From Epiperipatus broadwayi (taxonomy: Eukaryota; Onychophora; Udeonychophora; Euonychophora; Peripatidae), in assembly GCA_028023455.1 (NCBI GenBank), contig JAQFVV010012507.1:806001-870000 (forward strand): 64,000 bases of DNA, written 5' to 3'. Positions 24,360 to 35,492 of the stretch are shown one piece after another (position 1 is the stretch's first letter; every line of letters starts with the position of its first letter). The position numbers were made by a program, and so were the translations under genes. Below the pieces are notes generated by a model. That model did not search any database. It was not told where the DNA came from and saw nothing but the letters and a program-made list of their open reading frames with translations.

Positions 24360-25930
24360 AATGTATAAATCATCAAAAAAAATTAGTGAATATAATAAAT
24401 TGATCATTAATAATTATTTTTAATTAATATAAATCATTATTAATAAAAAATTACATAGATATTTATTTTTTAATTGCTTTTTTTTATATTACAATATTTC
24501 TTATTATATTTATTTAAAATGCCTTATTCTTATTCTATTACAACCAGTGTTTATAAATTCTTGTATAAATATTTTTATATTTATCACTTGATACATTTTA
24601 TTTAATGTGAATAAGTGTCTTTCTTCAGTATTTAATGAACAATGTATAATTTAAACAATTATTTTATCTAGGTATGTGTAAGTCTACAATTTTAATGATT
24701 TTATGTTGCTCTTTACTTATAGTCCAATTTAGATTATCGAGATTATTCAGTTTATATAGAAACAAGTTGACATTTTCAAAACTTTAATATAAAACAAAGT
24801 TCAATCTTAATATTTTTAGTACTACTAGTATTTAATGGAGTCTTTATATTTAGATAGAATAATGGTATGAGTCATTGAAAGAAAATCTATGAGCTTCCTT
24901 TATCGATTCTATAATATTTATCATAAAAACCGTAAATAAATTTTAGTGTCTATTATAAATTTTATTGTAGATTTTACAGAATTTGTTTATAAAGTACTTT
25001 TAATAATATTTGTAGAATCAAATTGATGAATGGAGCTATATCATTCAGTGATATCTAAAAAATTCTAATGTCGTGATCTTCTATGTTTACATTCTAATTA
25101 TTTCAACAAATTTATATGATAAATTATAGTAAATATGCTTATTCCAAAATATCTTGAAGTCATTTGCGATATGTTGAACAGTGTCATGCTTAAATGAATT
25201 ACCAAAATCAAACATTAATATATCGCTAATAAATTTTATTTTTAGCTTTTAATATTATAAATTCCAATTAAAAGAAAGGCAAACATTCCATTTTTAATTT
25301 TATCTTTTTCTTAAATTGATTTCTTTTAATAAAATATTGCTTTCAAATCTTATCTTATTTTAAACTTATAGCTTCATCAAATTTAAGACAGTCTATAAAT
25401 TCTGAAATTGTTGTGTGCCATAAATAATTATTTCTATTAAATTTTAATTTGGGTTTATGGAATTTGAATGGTAGCAATTAATTTCATAATACATTTATTA
25501 CAAGTACCTACCACAAATAAACGAATCATAACATAATTCAAGATATATTTTTGACTAGATTTATTTTTGAATTTGATAACTTGAAAAAGTTGTCATTGCT
25601 ATAGTTATTTGAAAACTTTGATATACTTAATGTTTAAAAAAATTCAGGTGATATTTCCTCTTTTCTATCTGGGTAGACTTTATTTTAATTACTAAAAATT
25701 AGGATTAAAGCAATCAGATTTTATTACTAGTATTGTATGTTGTTATGTACCATTAATAATTATATATGTGTGTGTGAAAATAATTCCAATGCATACTGCT
25801 ACCTGAAATAAATATCAAATATCAAATTCCTTCAAATGTTAAGAAATTTTCTGCTATGCTCTCTGTGAATAAATGTACTAGAATCTGCATCTCAAACAGC
25901 TAGTTCAAAAAAGTAAATATATATTTCATT
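24360..25930. other. AT-rich DNA, no gene seen
   Basis: AT-rich, without coding signal or obvious repeats. Confidence 0.5.
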
Positions 25931-25933
25931 AGA

Positions 25934-26281
25934 ATAACATTTGTCTTCATTTTGAATGAAAAAAACAGTATAATAATGTGGTTGCAGCAGAGATAATTGT
26001 ATCATATATTTGTTGAATAGTTTGACATAAATTTGACAACAATTTTTATATTTTGGGTGTGAAAAAACTCTTCTAAATAGTTAGTTATTTCATTGTTCAC
26101 CAAACATTTGTAAATCCATTAACCAACGACATTATCAATTATTTGGAAGTTTCTTTACACAAATGAATATAAAAAATACTGCAAAATTTAAGTTAAACCT
26201 GTCAACAATTACATGATACAATTATCTCTGCTACAACCATGTAATTATTCTGTTTTTTAACCATCTGAGGGCAAATGTTAT
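25934..26281. repeat. inverted repeat with about 80-bp arms
   Basis: Left arm 25934-26016 (contains GTGGTTGCAGCAGAGATAAT) and right arm 26202-26281 (contains ATTATCTCTGCTACAACCAT) are complementary with scattered mismatches around a 185-bp interior. Likely an old MITE-like or foldback element. Non-coding. Confidence 0.78.
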
Positions 26282-26506
26282 CTCATCAAAACATCGTGTA
26301 TTTACTTTAATTTTACTTTATAAAACATGATTGCTTCAAGAACATGATTTATAAACATATTTTGTCTATATTAACATTAATTTCAATACACATATACACA
26401 CATATATGTTAATATATACATAGAAATTACTACTCAAACTACTGCTTATTAATACACTCATAGTTTGAGTATTAATCTTAATGTACTACATAATATTAAT
26501 CATTGG

Positions 26507-26508
<2 letters not shown>

Positions 26509-26562
<54 letters not shown>
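26509..26562. repeat. (TA)n microsatellite
   Basis: About 54 bp of TA. Confidence 0.95.
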
Positions 26563-26565
<3 letters not shown>

Positions 26566-26569
26566 TTTT

Positions 26570-27415
26570 TATCAGTGCATCCTATTTCAATTTCTCTACA
26601 TTGCAACCATCCATCAATGAAAAAAGTCAACTTTCATTATGCACTCATTGCATAAAGAAATTTTATTTTTGAAAGATGATAAGAAGAGCAAGCAACTGAA
26701 TCGCCAAACTTAGAGCGTTGGATTGGTATTTTTTATTACACCAATCTCACTTAAGATAGAGGGTAATATCTATTAATTTTTAACAGATTTTGTGAGAGTG
26801 AACAATCATTGCAACTGAAGTATATATTGTCTAGATTATACATGTATATACATCTTTATCCCTGTTAGCATTGAACTTTTATATGAAAATTTCTTAATGC
26901 AATCATCATCAGTTTGTAAGCACTATTTTAATTTACAATCAAGTATTCACTCTTACAATCTTTAAAAAAATTGAATTTTTTTCATAAATTCCTATCATTT
27001 TCTCAAGATATCAGAGATTGTTTGGGTCATAGATGTCTTCATTAATGCGACATCTTCTGAAAATAAAATGATGAGCTTCAATCTAAAAATGTACAGTAGA
27101 ATTTATTTATTATACAGTAGTATTTTTATTATACAATTATAATATGATTAATGCACTTTAATTAATTTTTAGTCAGTGACTTTTCAAAACATTCAATGCT
27201 TTCATTTATGACCTATCCAAAATAAAAAAGATTTAATATTTAATGACTGCAAAGTCAAAAAAAAAGTCAGCTTCATACAGCACAATAAATCACATAGTTT
27301 TATCATTTACAACAACAAAATGTATTAATATATTTAGTTGTAAAATGTAAATATTAGTTAATCTATATTATTCAATTATTTTTATAGATTAAAATTCTTA
27401 TGAACATTATTTTGC
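26570..27415. other. AT-rich DNA, no gene seen
   Basis: At 26696-26730, GAATCGCCAAACTTAGAGCG continues to TTGGATTGG and is faintly tRNA-like (A-box region of tRNA-derived SINEs), but no B box follows. Confidence 0.4.
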
Positions 27416-27419
27416 CTGC

Positions 27420-28125
27420 AGCAAAAAATATGATAATTATAAATGTAAATTATTTTAGAAAAAAATGATTTCATCCACTGTGAGAACTAGTAATCAATTT
27501 TATATGATCAAAGGTTACTGAACATAACTTTAAAATGGCATTTGCTTTATCACTTTTAAATCAATGATTTTATAAACTGTTTGTGGGTTATTCAAGATAA
27601 TAGTTGATTTTATTTAAACATAGATTAGCAAAATAAAATAAAAAGATTTTATTACTTACATACATTATTAACTCTCCAGCATTCAACTGTTCATAGCATT
27701 TCTTTATCTACATTTTATTTCATTTTACCTCATTAATGTAATATAAAATAAAAACCATAACTTTAAAAAAAAAAACAATGTTCAGTTATTATAATTATAA
27801 GTTATTTTGAAAAAATGGTTTCATACACTGTACAACTAATAATCAACTTTATATATTCAAAAGTTACTAAATATAAATTTAAAATACTATTTATATTATC
27901 AATTTTATATCAATAATTTCCATTTTTTTAAGGAAATGCAAAAAAGGAAAAGATAAAATCAATAATTTCATTATATATTTGTGATCTATTTAAGACAATA
28001 GGTTGTTTTATTGCAAATATAGGTCAGCAAAAGAAAAAAAATATCATTTACATACATTATTAACAGCTAGAACAATCAACTGTATACACATTTCTTTAAC
28101 TACATTTTAATTAATTTTATCATAT
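27420..28125 (+). repeat. diverged tandem duplication of about 350 bp
   Basis: Copy 1 (about 27450-27745) and copy 2 (about 27805-28125) share TGATTTCATCCACTGT / TGGTTTCATACACTGT, AATCAA.TTTATAT, AAAG.TTACT.AA.ATAA and CATACATTATTAAC in the same order. Identity is modest and copy 2 carries a small insertion. Old segmental duplication or two copies of one element. Confidence 0.7.
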
Positions 28126-28129
28126 TGAA

Positions 28130-28205
28130 GCAGTCAAATCTGTTACACACATTTGGCTTCACTTTCTGGTGATGTTTTAAACCTTCAAACATGGGTTCAA
28201 ATTCA
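28130..28205 (+). repeat. possible tRNA-derived SINE head
   Basis: TTTGGCTTCACTTTCTGGTG (A-box-like) is followed 30-40 bp later by GGTTCAAATTC (28194-28204, B-box-like). The spacing is about right for a pol III promoter in a decayed SINE, but the A box has an insertion relative to consensus. Confidence 0.3.
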
Positions 28206-28664
28206 GTCATTTAATAATAAATCACTAGGGAGTGAAGGTTTACCGATGCACGTGATTGTTTATTTTTGTGTTAAGCTTTATTCTCATTTAATATAAATAT
28301 AAAACATAAATTTCTATTATGGTAAACAATCATGCGTATGTGTGTGTGTAACAGATAAACATAATAATTTTATTAAAAGTGTTTATATTACATATATATT
28401 TTTATTCATGTATTTTTATTTGAGAGGAAGTTCAAGAGTGTAATGCAAATTTAGCAAACAAAAGACTTGCCTTATTTTAAATTCAGAAAAGGTTTGTTTT
28501 ATTTTAGCATAGGTTTATTTTAAAATTCACGTTACTTAACATTTATCCTGCAGGTCTATTTTCAGCTCAAAATAGACCAAGACTAGCTCTCTTGAACTTG
28601 ATCTCGTTCATACTTTCAAATTAGCTGTGTCATTGTTGAAAGTTAGCTGTCATCCGGGGATTAC

Positions 28665-28730
28665 CAAAGGCAGCCAAAATAAGTATAAATACCACTGCAT
28701 TTTCTAGTCAAAGAGGTCTGCATCTTGTTT
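28665..28730 (-). other. candidate internal exon
   Basis: On the minus strand an acceptor (CAACAACATTTAG) precedes 66 bases ending at GTAATCC. One frame is open across it and includes MQTSLTRKCSGIYTYFGCL. It lies 77 bp downstream (minus sense) of another splice-flanked block at 28808-29029. The phase of that block does not give a continuous protein, so if real they may belong to a non-coding or partly untranslated transcript. Confidence 0.22.
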
Positions 28731-28807
28731 CTAAATGTTGTTGTCAAGGTAATCTACATCACTCAGAATTTTAAAAAGGTTCATGAGTAGAAATAAAATT
28801 TGCTTAC

Positions 28808-29029
28808 CTGATCTCTCCAAGATCAGACCAGTGTCAGTGTACTCATAAACCATCGTTTACAAACTGCTGCCAAAATGAACTGTAAAATACACCAGGAAAG
28901 GACATTAACCACAATTTTTCCAAAGTAATTCCAAATTAAGCATATTTCTTCAAAAATGAAATCAACACATGTGCATACATCCATCAAATCATCCAACAGA
29001 AAGGTAATTCCTTGCTGCAAAAATGAACT
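28808..29029 (-). other. candidate spliced exon with a short open frame
   Basis: A very good donor (GAGATCAG then GTAAGCAAA in minus sense) bounds 28808. The upstream boundary could be an acceptor at 29030-29031 (GTTTTTTTAG) or one at 28880-28881 (GTATTTTACAG). From the outer acceptor a frame reads SSFLQQGITFLLDDLMDV and continues to KRWFMSTLTLV, with TGA at 28823-28825, before the donor. The 20 bases just after each acceptor are near-duplicates of each other (TTCATTTT.GCAGCA). A stop ahead of the donor suggests a UTR-containing exon, a non-coding RNA or a decayed exon. Confidence 0.3.
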
Positions 29030-29736
29030 CTAAAAAAACTTTCATCTAAATAATTCTATTAATCATAAACTGTAAAAATTCAACCTCTAATTATGTAAAG
29101 TTATTTAACCTAATGTATATCTTTGTAATACTTCCATTTTTGTAGTCTTTATTTCTTTAAAATGTAATTGCTTATTTTCCATCAGTAATGTCAAACCGAT
29201 TAATTGCTTAAACAATGACTTTTCTTTTTGCTTTAATATCTAAAATTTGATTTGATTTTCTAAACCCGATTGCTGGGTTTTTCACTCTTACTGTATTATT
29301 ATTTTGAAATGCGGCAATTTTAATTTGATATTATGTAAGTCATACCCATTTTAATATGCTAATAATTCAATCTGGCAAATTAATCTTATCTTATTTTACT
29401 ATTCCGCCATTAAGGAATTTTAAATCGTAAACGTAAGTTTTCTTACTAAACTATAAAAATTCACCCGGTTGAAAAATATTCCTAAACTATTTTTATTAAT
29501 TTATATTATGCTATCCATTAACATTTCAAATAAATTATTAACTATTATTTCATGCTATTGATTAATATTAAATAAATTTAGTATTAAATAAATTGAAGTT
29601 CAGATCCTTACTTTTAGTTGATGATTCATTATATAATTACCCCGCCATCTAATGATAATTTAAGTAATTAATTTTTCAGGCTTATTGATATGCGTTTAAC
29701 GAAGGGAGTCTTAATTTTTCATATTTTATTATTGAT

Positions 29737-30024
29737 ATGCTAAATAAATCTTTTAAGCAAATTGTATGCCCCTTTTTGGGATTGCTTATATTGTCATTTC
29801 ATTACACTAGACTTACTTATTCGTTAAGGCCACAAATAAAAATTAGTGTTAATACAGACCTGAAAGCCCTCGCGATGCATCCTGGTGATAACATTCATCA
29901 ATCAAATGTTGCTTTGTCATACTTTCTCTCATTACTGGAATCCTTAAAGCACATTTTTTGGCAGAGTGTGGCAGCCCCAACTCCAAAAGTTGTGTTTGGT
30001 AGTGTAGGCTCTATTATGGGTTAA
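29737..30024 (+). CDS. hypothetical 95-codon frame, possible transposase or exon remnant
   Basis: The region is less AT-rich than its flanks. The C-terminal two thirds is protein-like: NTDLKALAMHPGDNIHQSNV, then ALSYFLSLLESLKHIFW, then SVAAPTPKVVFGSVGSI. The N-terminal third is AT-biased and probably not coding, so the ATG start is doubtful. A minus-strand frame over 29944-30153 also looks protein-like, so the strand is not settled. A splice-flanked block lies nearby at 30158-30201 (acceptor CGTTATCATTCAG, donor GTAAGTCG). No family assigned. Confidence 0.2.
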   Translation: MLNKSFKQIVCPFLGLLILSFHYTRLTYSLRPQIKISVNTDLKALAMHPGDNIHQSNVALSYFLSLLESLKHIFWQSVAAPTPKVVFGSVGSIMG

Positions 30025-30524
30025 CATTTGAAAAAACAAAACCATAGTATCCTGCCGACCACTTCTTCGGATGCCATCTGTCACAAGTGCAGATGAGCTT
30101 ATATTTTTCATTCTCAAGTTGATGAAGCTTCTAGTCCTTTCAAACGTTATCATTCAGTCCGCACGCTATTGTTTATACTTCCTCATATATTTTATTTGTC
30201 TGTAAGTCGTAATGATATGATTTTCCTAAGCCACCCCAAGTTCTCATTATAATATAAATTTAGTTTGCCCTATTATATGTTATAGCTTATTAGCTCTATC
30301 CACCCTCTCGTTCAACCGCCATTAAATACGTTGAAAGTTAACTTCTAATAAAGCCTATAAAAGTCAAATCATGTGACTGAATGTCGAAATAATTATGCTT
30401 TTCATTATTCTATATGTAAATCATAAATGATGAATCATTTTATAATTTCCAAGATAATTAATCTATCGTTAATATAATTATGATGAAATCCAGGTATAAT
30501 CAAAATTCACTAGATCATTTGTTA

Positions 30525-30836
30525 TTCAAACTATCATAATGTATATAATAAAAGCCCACAGATAGTTATTGAAATCCACTATATTCTTTGTGATTTAAAT
30601 ATTATAATGTATATAATAAAAGCCCACGGATAGTTATTGAAATCCATTATATTCTTTGAGATTTAAATATTTAATGTATATAATCAAAACCCACATATAG
30701 TTGTTAAAGTTCGTTATATTTTTTGTGAGTTAAAATATCATAACATTCATAATAAAAGCCTGCATATAGTTATGAAATCCATTACATTCTTAATGATTTA
30801 AAATGTCATAGCGTGAATAATAGAAGCCCTATAAAA
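30525..30836 (+). repeat. tandem repeat, period 67-69 bp, about five copies
   Basis: AATAAAAGCCCAC and its variants recur near 30551, 30618, 30686, 30755 and 30823. Later copies are more diverged. Each unit also carries GATAGTTATTGAAATCCA and a TATATTCTTTG block. Decaying minisatellite. Confidence 0.85.
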
Positions 30837-30839
30837 TAT

Positions 30840-32525
30840 ATTTTAAATTAGCATATTAAGCCACATTGTTTTGATTAAATAATTTCTTATTAATATGTAT
30901 ATTTGGTAGTTGCATATCCATCAATCCTTAAATTATGTTACTAAGGTCAGCATGGAATGCCCATGTTAACATTAAGTGAAACCCAGATCGAGTATTCATT
31001 ATATGTAATCAAAATTATGATGTGTTTTAAGTCTCTATATCCCATTGCTCAAATACTGATTTAATTTCATTACTAATGTTATTTTCAATAAATTCATATT
31101 TAATAATCTATTCTTTGGACATTTTATTAATTTATGCATGCACTCATCATTTAGTTAATTATTAGATCTCTTATGTCTCTGCTGACCTTCTGGGCCGGGG
31201 ATTGTTAGAATGTCATTTGCTACCATCAGAAGTGTTGTTTGTAATGTAATAGACTTGGAAAATGGGCAATAGGGTGGAGTTCATGAGTATTCCTGACCTG
31301 TGTATCTCGCATATGATTGAACTCTAGGTACTTTTGCTTAGATGCTAATTCTTGTTATACGAACATACAATAATAATTGGTACAATATTTATGTAAAATA
31401 AAAAAATTGTGGTTTAAAAAAAATTAATCATATAACAAAAAAAAATGAAAGACTTACTGGTTAAAAATTACAAAAATAAAAAAGTGTAATAATTAAACAT
31501 GAAGTACATGAACAATTAATTTAAAATATATTTTGTGAAAAGTTAATCTTTTAATTTTAGAAAGTGCATTGAGATTAGTTTTTTATCTTCATGTTTTATT
31601 TTAATTCAATAAATTATGATACAGAAAACTTAAATCGGTTGCTATGTAAATAGCAAAATGGTGATTAGCAATAGAAAAATTATATTTTTTGTTTAAAATT
31701 ATAGCTATCAAAATGTTGTTAAATAGTGTATTTACCAACATATTAGTATTTTGTAAAAATAATATACTAAGTAAAATGTTGCCCATTAATTAATACTTTT
31801 TTCAATTTAAACTTTCTTTAATTGATTATTTTAAATTTTGAACTTAAAGTAACAAATTAATTTTTGGGACATAATTTTATTTTATAGTGCATTTTGTTAG
31901 GACAACCGTCATATCTAACCAGGGTAAAGGGTATATATGTATATCATATATATGCTGCTTAAATATCGGAAAAAATTGTTAGTAAACAAATAATAAATTT
32001 CCCCTTTATAGAGTAAAGAAAACACATGTTCTTTCGGCTGCAAAAAAAAATATTATTATTCATTTTTATAAGTTTTTTAACATTTGACAGGTTCAGATAT
32101 TTTATTGCTACACCTGGAGACAATTTTTATCAATATTTAATATTTGATTAGAATTCAATTCTATTTGAAGTTTTCAAATATTGAAAAATTAATAATAAAT
32201 TCAACATACAATAAAAATAAAAGACCTTTTTGTCATTAAATAGTGTAAATGAAAGGAACTTATCTAACAATTCCAGAAAATTAATAACATCTTTGTTATT
32301 ATTCTTAAAACAAATAAATAAATGTGAAACCATTAAAAATCTATTAAATTATTTACTAAATTTTAAAATTTCATCTATAAGTAATGAAAATTTTCCAAAA
32401 TTTCACAGCACTACATTAGTAAAAGCATTATAATGTTATTAATCATAGTTTTTCATTGTTGCATTATGTTTACTTTTATTAACTTCTATTTTTTTTAAAA
32501 AAAAAAAAGCTTGCTCCATCATCAG
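30840..32525. other. AT-rich DNA, no gene seen
   Basis: A less AT-rich patch at 31170-31330, starting near GGGCCGGGGATTGTTAGAAT, could be an old LTR or other repeat, but neither end is clear. The rest is AT-rich simple sequence. Short overlapping frames near 31.6 and 32.2 kb are Asn/Lys/Ile-rich and not credible. Confidence 0.4.
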
Positions 32526-32529
32526 ATTT

Positions 32530-32790
32530 TCAATAGTAAAAATGGCTGAAGAGTCGGAGAGTGGAGTAGACGGAAGATTTGCTATTTTACTATAAACTGA
32601 ACACTGATTATGTATACATGTAGGAGATGGTGATCTGAATCAACTGATGAGTACTGGTTCAGCACAAAATACATGATATGGACATTATTTATCTTTTTCA
32701 CATGTGTGTGCATGTGTATTGGTTCTATGAGATAGAATGGATAGCTGAATAAAGCTTGAAAGTCTGTATTCAAATCCCTTATATAATTAC
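32530..32790 (+). repeat. SINE-like dispersed repeat, copy C
   Basis: The fullest copy of the family: GATTTGCTATTTTACTATAA, GGAGATGGTGATCTGAATCA, ACTGATGAGTACTGGTTCAG, CACATGTGTG, then TATTCAAATCC (32767-32777, B-box-like) near the right end. It sits 50 bp upstream of the LINE at 32848. Confidence 0.65.
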
Positions 32791-32832
32791 AATGAAAACT
32801 TGAAGACTATAAATTGTATTCAATCAAATATT

Positions 32833-32847
32833 AAAATATAGATTTGT
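32833..32847 (+). repeat. left target-site duplication of the 6-kb LINE (candidate)
   Basis: AAAATATAGATTTGT here matches AAAATGTAGATTTGT at 38839-38853 (14 of 15 bases), bracketing the element exactly. Confidence 0.6.
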
Positions 32848-33010
32848 TGTAAATTCCACTAGATGGCGTTAGTTGACTTAGTCTATATCGTATCGTTGGG
32901 ATTTAAAGTTACTCTTTTTTGCTTTATATGCTTGAAATTTACTAAAAAAAAAAAACTTTGGAAGTACAAGGTAGGTCCTGTTCTTCCAAATTACCTCTTT
33001 TTTGTTAAAA

Positions 33011-35461
33011 ATGAGTGGTTCTAAGAAACGTTTAGAATCATCGACGCTCAATAGAAAAGAATCTTCGAATGTAAACAAAAAAACAAACGTTAAAATTGAC
33101 TCTTTAATGCATTGTTCAAGCTCTGTCATTAATAGATCAAAAGCTTCAAGTATGCAAGATTTAACAAGAGCAGATAGTTTAAACCGTTTTCTAAAGTTAA
33201 AAATGTCTCTAATAAAATTCAGAATATCAATGCTAAAAAGAAATTGCTATCCGTGACTTCTAATGCGAATTCAAGTTGCCAAAAAAATAGAGACATTCAA
33301 AAGACTAACAACATATATATTTTTGATGGATCGGAAAAAAACATTTCTTCACAAGCCAGTGGACATGATTTTATCTCACATAGAACACGCTCACGGGTAA
33401 AAGATCATGCCAAATTAAATGATATGCATTCTTCTAATAAAGATTTATTGAAGCAGCTATCTCCAAGGCATAATAATTTAAAGATTGTTGCTAGTTCTTC
33501 TTTGTCTAAGCCTTTGCAGACCTTGCACCATAAAAAATTATCAGTTTCAGTTGGTGATATTACCACTACATCATCTGACTTGGAGTATAATATCAGGTCT
33601 TATGAAACATTACTAGCCAAAGATAAATCTCAAGTAATGGATGTTGCTTTGCAGGCAAATTGTGTTCTAGCAGATGCAAACTCTGACAGAGTAAAAAACA
33701 TTCATTTAGAAACTTCTGATTTAATTACTTCTGGTTTGCCTCTATCTTCTAGTAAACTATCAATGTGTTTGCCTGCAGTACCACAATTTTCTATTGCTTC
33801 TAATGCCATTCAACATTCTATGAAACAGAATTTGAGATCTTTGCATTTGAATGATTTTTCATTATCTGATACTCTCATACATTGTTCTGAATCTAATTCT
33901 TTGAATGGAAATTTGCCTCTTTCAGATAAAAAAAATTCAGTTCAGAAACAGGATATTTCCTTTCCTACTTTGAAAGAAAATACAACACAAGTGTATAAGA
34001 TTCAGGTTAAAAAGAAAAGTTATGCTCATGTTCTTAATAATAATGTAGTCTCTGAATTTGCACAATCACAGTCAGACAAATTTACTTATTTAGATCTGAA
34101 TGATGAAGAACAAATAATGTCAGATGTTTCTGCAGATACATCCATATTGAATTTCTCTAATCATAAAGATTTGGTTGATGAACATCAAAATATAAGTGTT
34201 CAATTTAATTCTAGGATACCAGTAGTTTTATTCAATTCTTTTTTACATTTTTCTAATAGTAATACTTTGATTCTTACAACTACAGACAGTAATTGTCAGC
34301 TTTATAACTTCCCTATTGATGAATTTTTCCAGTTGTTGAAGGATTTGAAACTTGGTGATGCTATCAAAAGGCTATATCATCACCCTAATAAACGTTACAT
34401 CATATTGGAGTTTCATAATGTCTTGGAGAAGGAAAAGTTTAGAAGACAACAGCTTTTATTAAATCACAGATTTTTAGTTGTTATTGATATGGACAGGCCT
34501 AGGCTAGCTTTTGGTCTTGCGAGAAATTGTTATCCCAATTTTGGAGCTAAGGATCTTCAGAGGTAATGTTCTAATTTAGGTGAAATAACTCAATTTAAAT
34601 ATCTTACTGAGAAAAGAGTTGGTTTAGAGTTACCCAGCAACTCAGCTGCTTTTACTTTAAAGTTAAATAAAGGTCTTGCTTTGATTGATATTCCGTCTAC
34701 TTTAGAGACTGATAAAGATCCAATACATATCTCTATCAAAGGTTTACAACCTCAATGTTTTGTATGTAAGGAGAGGACTCATCTTGTTAAAAATTGTCCA
34801 AAGGGGTTTTGCAATATTTGCAAGCTTAAGAAAACATGTACTCATAGATGTAGTCCTAAAGTTTTGCAAGATTTGCAAAAGCAGCATTTGAGTGAACATA
34901 TTACTGCGCAACAATCTGATGTTACTCTTTCATCTCCACCACAAGTTTCTACTGATTTAAATAAGAAGGTCAGTGGGTCTGTTGTTTCTATTCCAACTGA
35001 CATTACTCATTCATCACTTGACTCATCTCATACAGTTCAAAACGAGGATATGTTATTGAAAGAGAATAGGTTTAACATTCAGTCTACTCTTGGTTGTTCA
35101 TCTTTGCAAGATCAAGCACTTATAACTGATATTAGTTCTAACAATAAAAGGAAGATTTATGATTCTTCAGAGTCGCAACTTGAAAATAATTTTTCTAATC
35201 CTGATTTTGATACTGCACCCTCTGTCTTGAAAACTAATTTGACTAGTCGTTCAAAGAGTTCTAGGAAAAAGGACATTAAAAAAAGTAAAGGGTCGGGAGA
35301 TAAAAGTTCTCAGCAGTTAGATCTTTCGCTGTCACCTTCTCCTCAAAATAATTCTATTTTTTACTTTAAATAATGGTCCTTCATCTCCAATATCTCATAC
35401 TTCTCATCCTAATTCACAAATTAATCTTATACCTGAATTCTTTACAGACGATTTGCATTAA
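33011..35461 (+). pseudogene. LINE ORF1 protein, about 810 codons, three lesions
   Basis: Starts at ATG 33011 (MSGSKKRLESS). The first third is Ser/Asn/Lys-rich and probably disordered. A compact segment at about 34300-34530 (FPIDEFFQLLKDL through to LLNHRFLVVIDMDRP) looks like a small RNA-binding fold, RRM-like by position. A zinc knuckle C-x2-C-x4-H-x4-C lies at 34756-34797, followed by a second Cys/His cluster to about 34851. A Ser-rich acidic tail ends in PEFFTDDLH with TAA at 35459-35461. Lesions: a frameshift at about 33175-33200, an in-frame TAA at 34564-34566, and a one-base slip in a T6 run near 35358 that makes the frame stop early at 35371. ORF1 of such elements binds element RNA as a ribonucleoprotein. 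This one is unusually long. Confidence 0.85.
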
Positions 35462-35492
35462 CATTTTCTCATTCATATATATATATATTATT

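Noticed and set aside
35371-35375. Overlapping TAATG stop-start between LINE ORF1 and ORF2
   Set aside because: It arises from a homopolymer frameshift; the true ORF1 tail and the ORF2 ATG at 35493 do not overlap.
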